NCBI GenBank assembly: GCA_029066845.1
Contig: JAIEFR010000022.1
Span: 82,184 to 146,183, forward strand
Length of the DNA: 64,000 nt
DNA from: Clostridia bacterium
Lineage (GTDB): Bacteria; Bacillota; Clostridia; Christensenellales; Borkfalkiaceae
Direction: 5' to 3'
Below are positions 48,650 through 56,827 of this stretch, piece by piece; the stretch's first letter is position 1, and each line of letters starts with the position of its first letter. A program made the translations under genes and the position numbers. The notes under the pieces were generated by a model. The model did no database searches. It saw only the letters and a list, made by a program, of their open reading frames with translations, and was not told where the DNA came from.

Positions 48650-49030
48650 TTACTCAGCAACAACGGTTGCGCCTGCAGCCTTGAGGTCGGCGATAATCTT
48701 ATCAGCCTCTTCCTTAGCAACGTTCTCTTTAAGAACGCCACCCTTTTCAACTGCCTGCTTAGCTTCTACAAGGCCAAGACCGGTGAATGCGCGAACGACC
48801 TTGATAACGTCGATCTTCTTAGCGCCAGCGTCCTTAAGAACGATGTTGAACTCGGTCTTCTCCTCAGCTGCTGCTGCGGGAGCAGCGCCGCCTGCTACGG
48901 GAGCTGCCGCTACTGCTACGGGAGCTGCTGCGGATACGCCGAACTCCTCTTCAAGTGCCTTTACGAGCTCGTTGAGCTCAAGAACCGTCATACCTTTGAT
49001 TTCTTCGATAAACTTCTTAACGTCTGCCAT
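48650..49030 (-). CDS. rplL: 50S ribosomal protein L7/L12
   Basis: [42 protein letters not shown]. Confidence 0.98.
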   Translation of the reverse strand: MADVKKFIEEIKGMTVLELNELVKALEEEFGVSAAAPVAVAAAPVAGGAAPAAAAEEKTEFNIVLKDAGAKKIDVIKVVRAFTGLGLVEAKQAVEKGGVLKENVAKEEADKIIADLKAAGATVVAE

Positions 49031-49128
49031 TTTTTTTACTCCTTAGGATAATATTTTTAATTTAATGATTTTTTTCTGCGCTCATTTGTTTTAAGCCGAA
49101 CGCAAAGGCTTTTGTTTTTCCGCTTGGG

Positions 49129-49650
49129 TTACGCCTTGCTCTTCGCAACGCCGTCGAGCACGCGGACGATACCCGACAGAAGATTGTTGAGCACGCCTGC
49201 AAAGTTTGCAAGGGGCGCCTGCATAGAGCCGAGCATCTTTGCAACCAGCTCTTCCTTCGAGGGCATAGAAGCAAGCGCTTTAATGCCGTTCTTGTCTACG
49301 TACGCATTGTCTACGAACGCGCTCTTTAAAACTATCTTGTCCGTATAGTCCTTTGCCGCCGCAACCATTACCTTTGCCGCGCTCGTTTCGTCGCCTGCAA
49401 ACGCAATTGCCGTGGGACCGTTCAGATCGTTATCGAACTGATTATATCCGAGCTCGTTCAAAGCCTTTCTCATCAAGGTGTTTTTGTATACCTTGTATTC
49501 GCAGCCTGCCTGCTTGCACTTTTTGCGCAGTTCGGAAACTTCGGCAACGGTGAGCTTGTTATAATCTACGAATACGATTGACTTGGAAGCTTTGATTTTT
49601 TCCACAATCTCTTCAACAACTACTTTCTTCGCTTCTTGATTAGCTGACAA
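49129..49650 (-). CDS. rplJ: 50S ribosomal protein L10
   Basis: KKVVVEEIVEKIKASKSIVFVDYNKLTVAEVSELRKKCKQAGCEYKVYKNTLMRKAL. Confidence 0.97.
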   Translation of the reverse strand: MSANQEAKKVVVEEIVEKIKASKSIVFVDYNKLTVAEVSELRKKCKQAGCEYKVYKNTLMRKALNELGYNQFDNDLNGPTAIAFAGDETSAAKVMVAAAKDYTDKIVLKSAFVDNAYVDKNGIKALASMPSKEELVAKMLGSMQAPLANFAGVLNNLLSGIVRVLDGVAKSKA

Positions 49651-49683
49651 ATCTTTTTACCTCCCGTATTATTTTGATTATAA

Positions 49684-49708
49684 AAAAACCTTACACCGCA
49701 AAGGTATA
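49684..49708 (-). terminator. Intrinsic terminator in the rplJ leader
   Basis: Minus strand CCTTATACC-TTTGC-GGTGTAAGG-TTTTTTT. Confidence 0.75.
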
Positions 49709-49800
49709 AGGCATAATAATTACAAAGTTATAATTAAAAAGCTTTCTACCTCGGCAAGAAATTAAGCTTGTAAAAAGCACTTGCTGTCTGCGGTATGTTT
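49709..49800 (-). ncRNA. Ribosomal protein L10 leader
   Basis: Minus strand ACCGCAGACAGCAAGTGC...CTTAATTTCTTGCCGAGGTAGAAAGC matches the L10-leader core (CCGnAGACAG ... CTTAAT ... CCGAGGT). Confidence 0.88.
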
Positions 49801-49813
49801 AATTTACGTTACG

Positions 49814-49842
49814 ATTATATCTTTATCCTTCCCCTCTGTCAA
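49814..49842 (-). promoter_or_regulatory. rplJL promoter
   Basis: Minus strand TTGACA-17 bp-TATAAT overlapping the 3' end of the upstream permease gene. Confidence 0.85.
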
Positions 49843-50932
49843 GCGTTTTTCGCCTTGAAATAAATAAATTTTTATCCTGCCAGATTATTATGAACGCCGC
49901 CATTCCCGCGCCCGCCGCTATGTGGAACAACAGCGCCACCCACAAACGGTAGTCGTGTGCATTCTGGAATATGCCATATAGACCTATTACCGGGAAATAT
50001 TTTGCGTAACCGTAATCGGGATACTGCACCAACTGCCAAGGCTCTATCAGAAAACAAAGTCCGCACAGGCACAAAATAAATATTACGGCAAACACAGCCG
50101 CCGCACTAGTAGCCAAGGGCTTTTTTATATACTGCCCTATAAACACTGTGAGGATACCTGTAAACAGCATTGCAACAAGCATTTGCAGCATAACCAAAGT
50201 AAACGTGGCAAGTATGGGCTGTGAGTAATATTTTTCACCCGAATAAAACAGCACGTGAGCAGAAGCGTTACCCGCGCCCAAAATTAAACCCCAAATGAAA
50301 ACCAGCAGCCATAGTGCAAAATTAACCAAGCCCCACACAAACAGTTTGCCGCCCATTACGGTGCGCTTGCCCACGGGCGCGGCAAGATAGTTTTTCATTA
50401 TCCCCTTGTCGTAAGGCGCAACGCAGGAAATAACCGCCGAGATAATAGCAAATATTATAAGCGGATAGAACGCGAACCGCATTATCCAGAATATTGCACC
50501 TACGCCCCTGTACGCAGACGACTTATAGTAAAAATCAAATTCATAAAAGAAATCGAATTTGGGATGCCAGCTTGTTTGCGTAAGCAGGCATTGATAATAA
50601 TCCATCCATTCCTTTACGCTTTTATCCGTCATCCAATCGGGCGCAGCAACGCCTTCCGGACGAGCCGCCTCACCTATTTCATACAGGTACCAGGAACGGT
50701 AATATTCATAATTTTTCTGATAGCCCGCCAAAAGTTTATCGAAATCGTCCACTGTTTCGGGTAACTCAGGCGACATACGCACAGTTAAAAGATATGCGGT
50801 TATAATTATTATAAACAGTACCAATACGGCAGAAAAGATAATCAGAAATCTTTTATCCGACAACAGTCTGCGTATCTCGCTCTTTACCATTCTTAAAAAT
50901 TGCATTGTGAATTTCCCGATATAATTTAGCAA
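49823..50932 (-). CDS. ABC transporter permease (ABC-2 type)
   Basis: About 6 TM segments; paralog of 50937..52016 (KSEIRRLLSDKRFLIIFSAVL; KGIMKNYLAAPVGKRTVMGGKLF). Confidence 0.75.
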   Translation of the reverse strand: MLNYIGKFTMQFLRMVKSEIRRLLSDKRFLIIFSAVLVLFIIIITAYLLTVRMSPELPETVDDFDKLLAGYQKNYEYYRSWYLYEIGEAARPEGVAAPDWMTDKSVKEWMDYYQCLLTQTSWHPKFDFFYEFDFYYKSSAYRGVGAIFWIMRFAFYPLIIFAIISAVISCVAPYDKGIMKNYLAAPVGKRTVMGGKLFVWGLVNFALWLLVFIWGLILGAGNASAHVLFYSGEKYYSQPILATFTLVMLQMLVAMLFTGILTVFIGQYIKKPLATSAAAVFAVIFILCLCGLCFLIEPWQLVQYPDYGYAKYFPVIGLYGIFQNAHDYRLWVALLFHIAAGAGMAAFIIIWQDKNLFISRRKTLDRGEG

Positions 50933-50936
50933 AAGA

Positions 50937-52016
50937 TTAAGTTTTTGATTTCACCAAACGGTTGCTGAGTTTGCTTCTGTTTTGCCATAGAATTATGAAC
51001 ACCGCCATTCCCGCACACGTCAATATATGGAACAATATCACCACCCACAGACGGTAGTCGGATATGCGATAGTATGCCTGATACAGTCCGATTACCGGAA
51101 ACGGTCCGAACCACTCTCCTGGTTCAACTATGCCTGCTATCGAATCACCTATAATCAACATATAAAGCGCAAATGAAACCACGACAAACAAAACTGAAGC
51201 AACGCCGGTCGGCAATGATTTTTTTATGAACTGCCCTAAAAATACCGTAAAACAGCTTATAAACAACATTGCCACAAGAGTTTGGAACATATCGATTATA
51301 CACGAGGAAAACAGTGACTGCACCGCATATCCGCTACCCGTGTAACATATCTTATACATCGGTCTGCCGAACAGCCCGAAAATCAAGCCCCAGACGAATA
51401 CTATAAACCAGATTATGAAATCGACAGCCGCCAAAGAAAACAGTTTACCGCCCATTATGGCGCGTTCGCTCACGGGTGCGGCAAGATAGTTTTTCATTTT
51501 TCCTTTTTCATAGGGCGCTACGACCATTTTAGCGGCGGAAAATACAGCGAATAATACCAAAGGATAAAACGTGAACAATGTTATCCAATACATTGAACTC
51601 ACACCACTGTAATCGGAGTAAACTCCCCTCGCGTCGTTTAAGTTATTCGGCACCCAATAATCCGCATTTATTGTCTGCGTATCGACCAGATGCTTATAAT
51701 ATTCACATACATCCTTATAATTTACACCGGGATGCCAATAAACTCCGTTAAAGATAAAAAGCGGTCTGTCAGGATCTCCCGGGCAGGGTCCTTCACCAAC
51801 GGAATACTTATACCAGGACAAGTACAGCTCATAGTTTTGTTGGTTTTTTGCCATTTCAGCTTCAATATCTTTCAGAGGTGCCGCCGTACTTTCGCTACGC
51901 AAATAGATGGTTATTATAAGAATCATAGCCGCAAGCACGCCGAAAAATATAATTAAAAACTTTTTGTCGGACGTCAGCCTGCGAAACTCGCTTTTTACCA
52001 TTCGTAAAAATTGCAT
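50937..52016 (-). CDS. ABC transporter permease (ABC-2 type)
   Basis: KSEFRRLTSDKKFLIIFFGVL; KGKMKNYLAAPVSERAIMGGKLFSL; about 6 TM. Confidence 0.75.
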   Translation of the reverse strand: MQFLRMVKSEFRRLTSDKKFLIIFFGVLAAMILIITIYLRSESTAAPLKDIEAEMAKNQQNYELYLSWYKYSVGEGPCPGDPDRPLFIFNGVYWHPGVNYKDVCEYYKHLVDTQTINADYWVPNNLNDARGVYSDYSGVSSMYWITLFTFYPLVLFAVFSAAKMVVAPYEKGKMKNYLAAPVSERAIMGGKLFSLAAVDFIIWFIVFVWGLIFGLFGRPMYKICYTGSGYAVQSLFSSCIIDMFQTLVAMLFISCFTVFLGQFIKKSLPTGVASVLFVVVSFALYMLIIGDSIAGIVEPGEWFGPFPVIGLYQAYYRISDYRLWVVILFHILTCAGMAVFIILWQNRSKLSNRLVKSKT

Positions 52017-52027
52017 TTCAGTTAACC

Positions 52028-53020
52028 TTAGAAGTCTTTTCTTTTGAATTTAACAAGCGACCAAAAAACTAAACTGCATATTATGGCGAAATAGGCAAAC
52101 GCCATAATTATAAAATGAATGTCGAATCCGCCCAAATAGTTCCATAAACCCAAAACAGGATACAGGTTATATGTTTCAAACGCTGCCTTGCCAAGCATTA
52201 TGAACTTACTCTCCCCCGTGATTATCATACTGAGAAAAATCAGGGCAACAATACCCAGTGTCGGAATCAATCCACTCGGAAGCGGTTTGAAATACATTGT
52301 ACAAAGCAACGTTACCGCATAAAACAGGGCAACAAGTAAAATATTTCTTATCCCTATTTGAGCGAATATGTGCGTGCCGGTTACCGCCTTGAAACCGCCC
52401 GAATACATTAGATACGGGCGCTGCGGCGAACAGGCGCAAACAATTAAAAGTACAATGAACAGTAAAACGGGTAGCGCAGTCACCTCTGTAAAAGTAACGC
52501 AAGTTTTTACAGCAAAAATCTCCTTCCTCTTTATCGGCGCGGCAAGCAGATTCTTTACGGTATGCCGCTCTGCGGAAAACGTCCACAGCGCGCCGACAAG
52601 CGCAAACGCGCAAAACACGTAAGTCATTGATTCGTACACGCTCGTACAATATCCAAACGCTTCGTATCCTTTATATTTCGTTATGTAGTCCGTATTGGTT
52701 ATATAGTCGTACTCAATAGTTTCGGTATCAAGAAAAAACCTAAATCTTTCTATACTGCGCTTTAATTCAAATTCATTCTCTTTTGTAAGCGTATCACCGT
52801 ATTTTTCCAATACATCGCTGTATGCATCTAAATCTTCGCGATACTCCTGCAAAATTTTTGCACGGTCAAAAGTTGTCAGCTTGTGTTTATCGGAAGTCGC
52901 ATATGAAACCGAAAAAACGATAAAAAACGCGGCGAGGACGGCAACAATTAAAAGTATCCATTTTTTTTGCGCCCAAGTCCGAACGGCTTCGTACTTTAAA
53001 ATATTTTTAAAGTTTTTCAT
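52028..53020 (-). CDS. ABC transporter permease (ABC-2 type)
   Basis: About 6 TM; TVKNLLAAPIKRKEIFAVK; overlaps the ATPase gene. Confidence 0.75.
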   Translation of the reverse strand: MKNFKNILKYEAVRTWAQKKWILLIVAVLAAFFIVFSVSYATSDKHKLTTFDRAKILQEYREDLDAYSDVLEKYGDTLTKENEFELKRSIERFRFFLDTETIEYDYITNTDYITKYKGYEAFGYCTSVYESMTYVFCAFALVGALWTFSAERHTVKNLLAAPIKRKEIFAVKTCVTFTEVTALPVLLFIVLLIVCACSPQRPYLMYSGGFKAVTGTHIFAQIGIRNILLVALFYAVTLLCTMYFKPLPSGLIPTLGIVALIFLSMIITGESKFIMLGKAAFETYNLYPVLGLWNYLGGFDIHFIIMAFAYFAIICSLVFWSLVKFKRKDF

Positions 53021-53724
53021 TGCGCGCTTCCGCTTCCCCCAGTTATTTCGTAAAACTTTTCTTCCAGATTTTCGTTCTGAACGTCGTTGCAGTCGTAGGC
53101 AATGCAGCCTTTATCCAGAATGAGAACCCTGTCGCAGATGGACTGTATGTCGAGAATACTGTGCGAGGAAACCAGAATTGTTGTGCCGCTCTGCGCAAGG
53201 GACTTTAAAAGCTCCTTGAAAATTTTTACGGTAACGGGGTCGATTCCGTTGAACGGCTCGTCTAAAATCAATAACGTAGGGTTAGTTAATATGGCGTAGG
53301 CTATATACAACCTTTGCTTCATTCCCAAAGAATAAGTTTTGAATTTTTGGTCTTCGTGTCCGCCGAGTCCTACCAAATAAAGACTCTTTTGCACGGCGTC
53401 CTTATCCAAATCGGGATATAAATCGGCAAGCAGCTGCAAATTCTGTCTGCCCGTAAGTCCGCCGTAGAACGCGGGATTTTCTATCGTAAAGCCGATTTTA
53501 ACCGAGCGATCCGCCGCGGCTTCCGCAACGTTTTTGCCGTTCACGGTTATAGTTCCGCTGTCGGCGCGGGTAAGCGAACAGATAATTTTCATAAGCGTGC
53601 TTTTGCCCGCTCCGTTCAACCCGATAAGACCGCATATCGTGCCGTCCTGCGGAATGGTAAAGCTGACGTTTTTAAGCACGTGTTTGCTCTTGAAACTCTT
53701 GTTCAGATTTTCAACTTGTAACAT
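53017..53724 (-). CDS. ABC transporter ATP-binding protein (BcrA-like)
   Basis: Walker A GLNGAGKSTLMK; YSLGMKQRLYIAYAIL; LLILDEPFNGIDP. Confidence 0.93.
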   Translation of the reverse strand: MLQVENLNKSFKSKHVLKNVSFTIPQDGTICGLIGLNGAGKSTLMKIICSLTRADSGTITVNGKNVAEAAADRSVKIGFTIENPAFYGGLTGRQNLQLLADLYPDLDKDAVQKSLYLVGLGGHEDQKFKTYSLGMKQRLYIAYAILTNPTLLILDEPFNGIDPVTVKIFKELLKSLAQSGTTILVSSHSILDIQSICDRVLILDKGCIAYDCNDVQNENLEEKFYEITGGSGSAQ

Positions 53725-53747
53725 ATGTCCTCCGCAAAATTTAAGTT

Positions 53748-53814
53748 ATTCTATCACAGACTGTGATACAAAACAATCAACTTCTGTTTACATTTATGTA
53801 ACGTTTTGTTTACA
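53748..53814 (-). promoter_or_regulatory. Promoter and GTTTACAT operator, site c (upstream of ABC module)
   Basis: -10 TAGAAT 53748-53753, 17-bp spacer, -35 TTGTTT 53771-53776; GTTTACATTTATGTAA at 53786 and GTTTACA at 53808; palindrome TATCACAG-A-CTGTGATA 53752-53768. Confidence 0.65.
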
Positions 53815-53823
53815 AAACAAAAA

Positions 53824-53860
53824 AAGTCAGACAAAAACCGATTTTGTCTGACTTGATTTT
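53824..53860. terminator. Terminator of the AAGTCAGACAAA type (copy 2, after rplA)
   Basis: AAGTCAGACAAAA-ACCGA-TTTTGTCTGACTT, T/A-rich flanks. Confidence 0.8.
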
Positions 53861-53903
53861 ACCATATATGAGTTTTTTTTACAACGGTTTTGTTACAAAA
53901 CAA

Positions 53904-54593
53904 TTAACCCTTGTTGTAAACTACCTTTACGCCGGGACCCATTGTAGAGGTGAGCGTAACGCTCTTGATATACTGTCCCTTTGCAGCCGCGGGCTTAGCC
54001 TTTACGATTGCTTCCATAAGTGCGTTGAAGTTTTCGACAATCTTGTCGGTGCCGAAGCTCTTCTTGCCGATGGGGCAGTGAATGATAGCCGTCTTGTCCA
54101 GACGGTATTCAACCTTACCTGCTTTAACTTCCTTGACCGCCTTGGTAACGTCCATAGTAACCGTGCCGCTCTTGGGGTTGGGCATCAAGCCCTTAGGTCC
54201 GAGAACACGACCGATACGACCGACAACGCCCATCATATCGGGGGTGGTAATAACGACGTCGAAATCGAACCAGTTATCCTTCTGGATACGCATAACCATT
54301 TCTTCTGCGCCTACATAGTCTGCGCCTGCCGCCGTTGCCTGGTCCGCCTTGTCGCCCTTTGCGATGACGAGAACCTTCTTGTCCTTACCGGTGCCGTTGG
54401 GTAAAACGAGCACGCCTCTTACCTGCTGGTCAGCCTGTCTGGGGTCTACGCCGAGACGAACGTGCAATTCGATTGTTTCGTCGAACTTCGCCTTAGCGGT
54501 AGAAATAGCGAGGTTTACCGCTTCCGTAGCTTCGTATGCCTTGGTGCGGTCGTATGATTTTACGCTTTCCGCGTACTTCTTGCCTACTTTCAT
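53904..54593 (-). CDS. rplA: 50S ribosomal protein L1
   Basis: [60 protein letters not shown]. Confidence 0.98.
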   Translation of the reverse strand: MKVGKKYAESVKSYDRTKAYEATEAVNLAISTAKAKFDETIELHVRLGVDPRQADQQVRGVLVLPNGTGKDKKVLVIAKGDKADQATAAGADYVGAEEMVMRIQKDNWFDFDVVITTPDMMGVVGRIGRVLGPKGLMPNPKSGTVTMDVTKAVKEVKAGKVEYRLDKTAIIHCPIGKKSFGTDKIVENFNALMEAIVKAKPAAAKGQYIKSVTLTSTMGPGVKVVYNKG

Positions 54594-54683
54594 TTATAAT
54601 TTCCTCCGTGTGGTTCATTCGAGGGGCCGACTTTATTTTTTTATATCCCTCTCCCACCTGAAAGGCTTAAACTAAGCCCCTCG

Positions 54684-55109
54684 TTACTCCTCTACGGTTA
54701 CACCCATAGAGCGGGCGGTGCCCTTTACCATACTCTTCGCCATTTCCAGGTCGGAGCAGTTCAGATCGGGCATCTTGGTCTTTGCAATCTCTTCAAGCTG
54801 TGCCTTGGTGAGCTTGCCGACCTTGTCCCTGTTGGGGCGTGCGCTTGCCGTTTCGATGCCGAGCGCCTTCTTGATAAGAACGGGCGTAGGCGGCGTCTTT
54901 AAAATAAACGTGAAGCTTCTGTCCTGATAGATGGTTACTACGCAGGGAATGATGAGCCCTGCCTGTGCGCTCGTCTTGGCGTTGAACTCCTTGGTGAAAC
55001 CGGGAATGTTGATACCGTGGGGACCCAGCGTAGAACCTACGGGGGGTGCGGGGGTAGCCTTTCCGGCGGGGAGCTGCAACTTAACTACCGCAGTAATTTT
55101 CTTAGCCAT
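54684..55109 (-). CDS. rplK: 50S ribosomal protein L11
   Basis: [35 protein letters not shown]. Confidence 0.98.
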   Translation of the reverse strand: MAKKITAVVKLQLPAGKATPAPPVGSTLGPHGINIPGFTKEFNAKTSAQAGLIIPCVVTIYQDRSFTFILKTPPTPVLIKKALGIETASARPNRDKVGKLTKAQLEEIAKTKMPDLNCSDLEMAKSMVKGTARSMGVTVEE

Positions 55110-55208
55110 AATTAAATATTCCTCCTATCGTGGTAGTAGCGAATAAACCATAGAAAAAATTTAATTTATTCTCCCACGCGCTCGCTTGGCGAGCTATAAT
55201 CAAAAGCG

Positions 55209-55733
55209 TTAAGCTTCGATTTTCTTGATTTGTATATATTCCACTTCGACGTCGGTCGAACGTCCGAACATCTGAATGTTGACTTTCGCCTTCTGCGAAA
55301 GGTCGTTCAGCTCGGTAATAACGCCGTCGAAACCTTCCAGAGGTCCCGCGTCGATATTGATGGTGTCGCCCACCTTGAAGTCGGCGTCCATAACCACCTC
55401 TTCGAGGCGCATCTTTCTTATCTCGTCCTCCTTCATAGGGATAGGTCTTCCCTGGGGGCCGACGAAACCGGTTACGCCTCTTGTATTGGTTACCCAGTAC
55501 CAGAGCTGGTTGGAATAAATCATCTTTATAAAGACGTAGCAGGGCAGAAGCTTGCGCTCCACTACCTTGCGCTTGCCGTTCTTTTCCTCTATGGTCTGCT
55601 CCATAGGAATTTTCACGTCGAAAATCTGGTCTTTAAGGTTGTTGTTCTCGATAAGGCGGAACAGCGAATCCTTAACCATCATTTCGTAACCGGAATAGGT
55701 GTGCAGAATATACCAGCAAGGTTTTTCTTCCAT
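55209..55733 (-). CDS. nusG: Transcription termination/antitermination protein NusG
   Basis: CWYILHTYSGYEMMVKDSL; FVGPQGRPIPM; GDTINIDAGPLEGFDGVI. Confidence 0.97.
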   Translation of the reverse strand: MEEKPCWYILHTYSGYEMMVKDSLFRLIENNNLKDQIFDVKIPMEQTIEEKNGKRKVVERKLLPCYVFIKMIYSNQLWYWVTNTRGVTGFVGPQGRPIPMKEDEIRKMRLEEVVMDADFKVGDTINIDAGPLEGFDGVITELNDLSQKAKVNIQMFGRSTDVEVEYIQIKKIEA

Positions 55734-55749
55734 CTGTATGCCCTCCCGT

Positions 55750-55971
55750 TTACTTTATTCCCGTAAGCAGCTTTAAAAGATATTGCAAGCCCTGGTTGAT
55801 GCCCGTTGCCACAAGGGTAAAGATAAGCACTACGACCAAAACGACGCAGGTTGCCTTTACCACCTTGGGGAAAGTGGGCCAGGTTACTCTTTTAAGCTCG
55901 GAAAAAACTTCCTTCAATTTTCTGCCCATTCTCACGAAGATGTTGGGCTTCTTTTCCTTTTCCTTAGCCAT
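55750..55971 (-). CDS. secE: Preprotein translocase subunit SecE
   Basis: KLKEVFSELKRVTWPTFPKVVKATCVVLVVVLIF. Confidence 0.95.
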   Translation of the reverse strand: MAKEKEKKPNIFVRMGRKLKEVFSELKRVTWPTFPKVVKATCVVLVVVLIFTLVATGINQGLQYLLKLLTGIK

Positions 55972-56132
55972 TACTTGGATTCCTTATGTTCCGTGTGCTT
56001 CTTGCAGAAGGGGCAGTATTTGGAAATGGTAAGCCTGTCCGGGTCGTTACGCTTGTTCTTATAGCTGTCGTAATTTCTGTGCTTGCATTCGGTGCACTCA
56101 AACGTAATTTTAGCCCTTGTTGATGCCTTCAT
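55971..56132 (-). CDS. rpmG: 50S ribosomal protein L33 (Cys-containing form)
   Basis: 53-aa ORF absent from the track: [53 protein letters not shown]. Confidence 0.95.
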   Translation of the reverse strand: MKASTRAKITFECTECKHRNYDSYKNKRNDPDRLTISKYCPFCKKHTEHKESK

Positions 56133-56260
56133 AATAGGTCTCCGTACAAAAAAATTACACCCCTTTCGGATGTGTAAAGTGAGTTTATCACACGAAAAGG
56201 GGTATTGTCAAGTTATTTTTTTCGTTAAATACAAATTTCTTTATTAAAATAATGCGTAGA

Positions 56261-56695
56261 TTAGTTAACGTCGCCGGGAGCGAACGCATACACGTCCCTG
56301 TCCTCGGGGAAGATGGGTCCCGTGATTACGGGCAGATTGAGCGGCGTGATAAACGCCTGAGCCGTAAGGTTGGATACGGTCGAACGCAGATAAGGATACA
56401 ACAGCTGAGTCGCCTCTATTACGAAAGCTCTCTCCTCCTGCGCGGTGTAGTCCTCCTTTTCCAACTCGAACACGCCTACAAGGTTTACGTCAAGGTTGAA
56501 GGGCTTGGGCTCCTGTTCCGAGGTTTCTATTTTTACCGCAAGCGAAATGAACATAAGCTTTTTGTTGTCGTTGGGCTTGCGCACCTGACGCGAGAACTGG
56601 GGTTTGATGTCCAGACGCTGGTTGGGTGCAATCTGCACTCTGTTGAGTTTGTAGTTCAGTTCTTCGGTGGTTATGCCTTTGAAATCGTATCTCAT
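56261..56695 (-). CDS. SecB-like protein
   Basis: 144 aa; beta-rich core and C-terminal LYPYLRSTVSNLTAQAFITPLNLPVITGPIFPED resemble the SecB fold family. Confidence 0.65.
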   Translation of the reverse strand: MRYDFKGITTEELNYKLNRVQIAPNQRLDIKPQFSRQVRKPNDNKKLMFISLAVKIETSEQEPKPFNLDVNLVGVFELEKEDYTAQEERAFVIEATQLLYPYLRSTVSNLTAQAFITPLNLPVITGPIFPEDRDVYAFAPGDVN

Positions 56696-56827
56696 AAATT
56701 TATATCTCCAAATTTAATACTCCCTTATTCTACCATTTCGTCACGCAACTGTCAATAGTTATTTTTGCAATTACCACTTGATTATTCTTCTTTCCGTGAT
56801 ATAATAGGGCTTAAGGAGTGAAAAACA

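Noticed and set aside
56133-56260. Possible tRNA-Trp near secE
   Set aside because: No T-loop GGTTCRANNCC or cloverleaf found; the ACCCCTTTC/GAAAAGGGGT inverted repeat lies in the rpmG promoter region.
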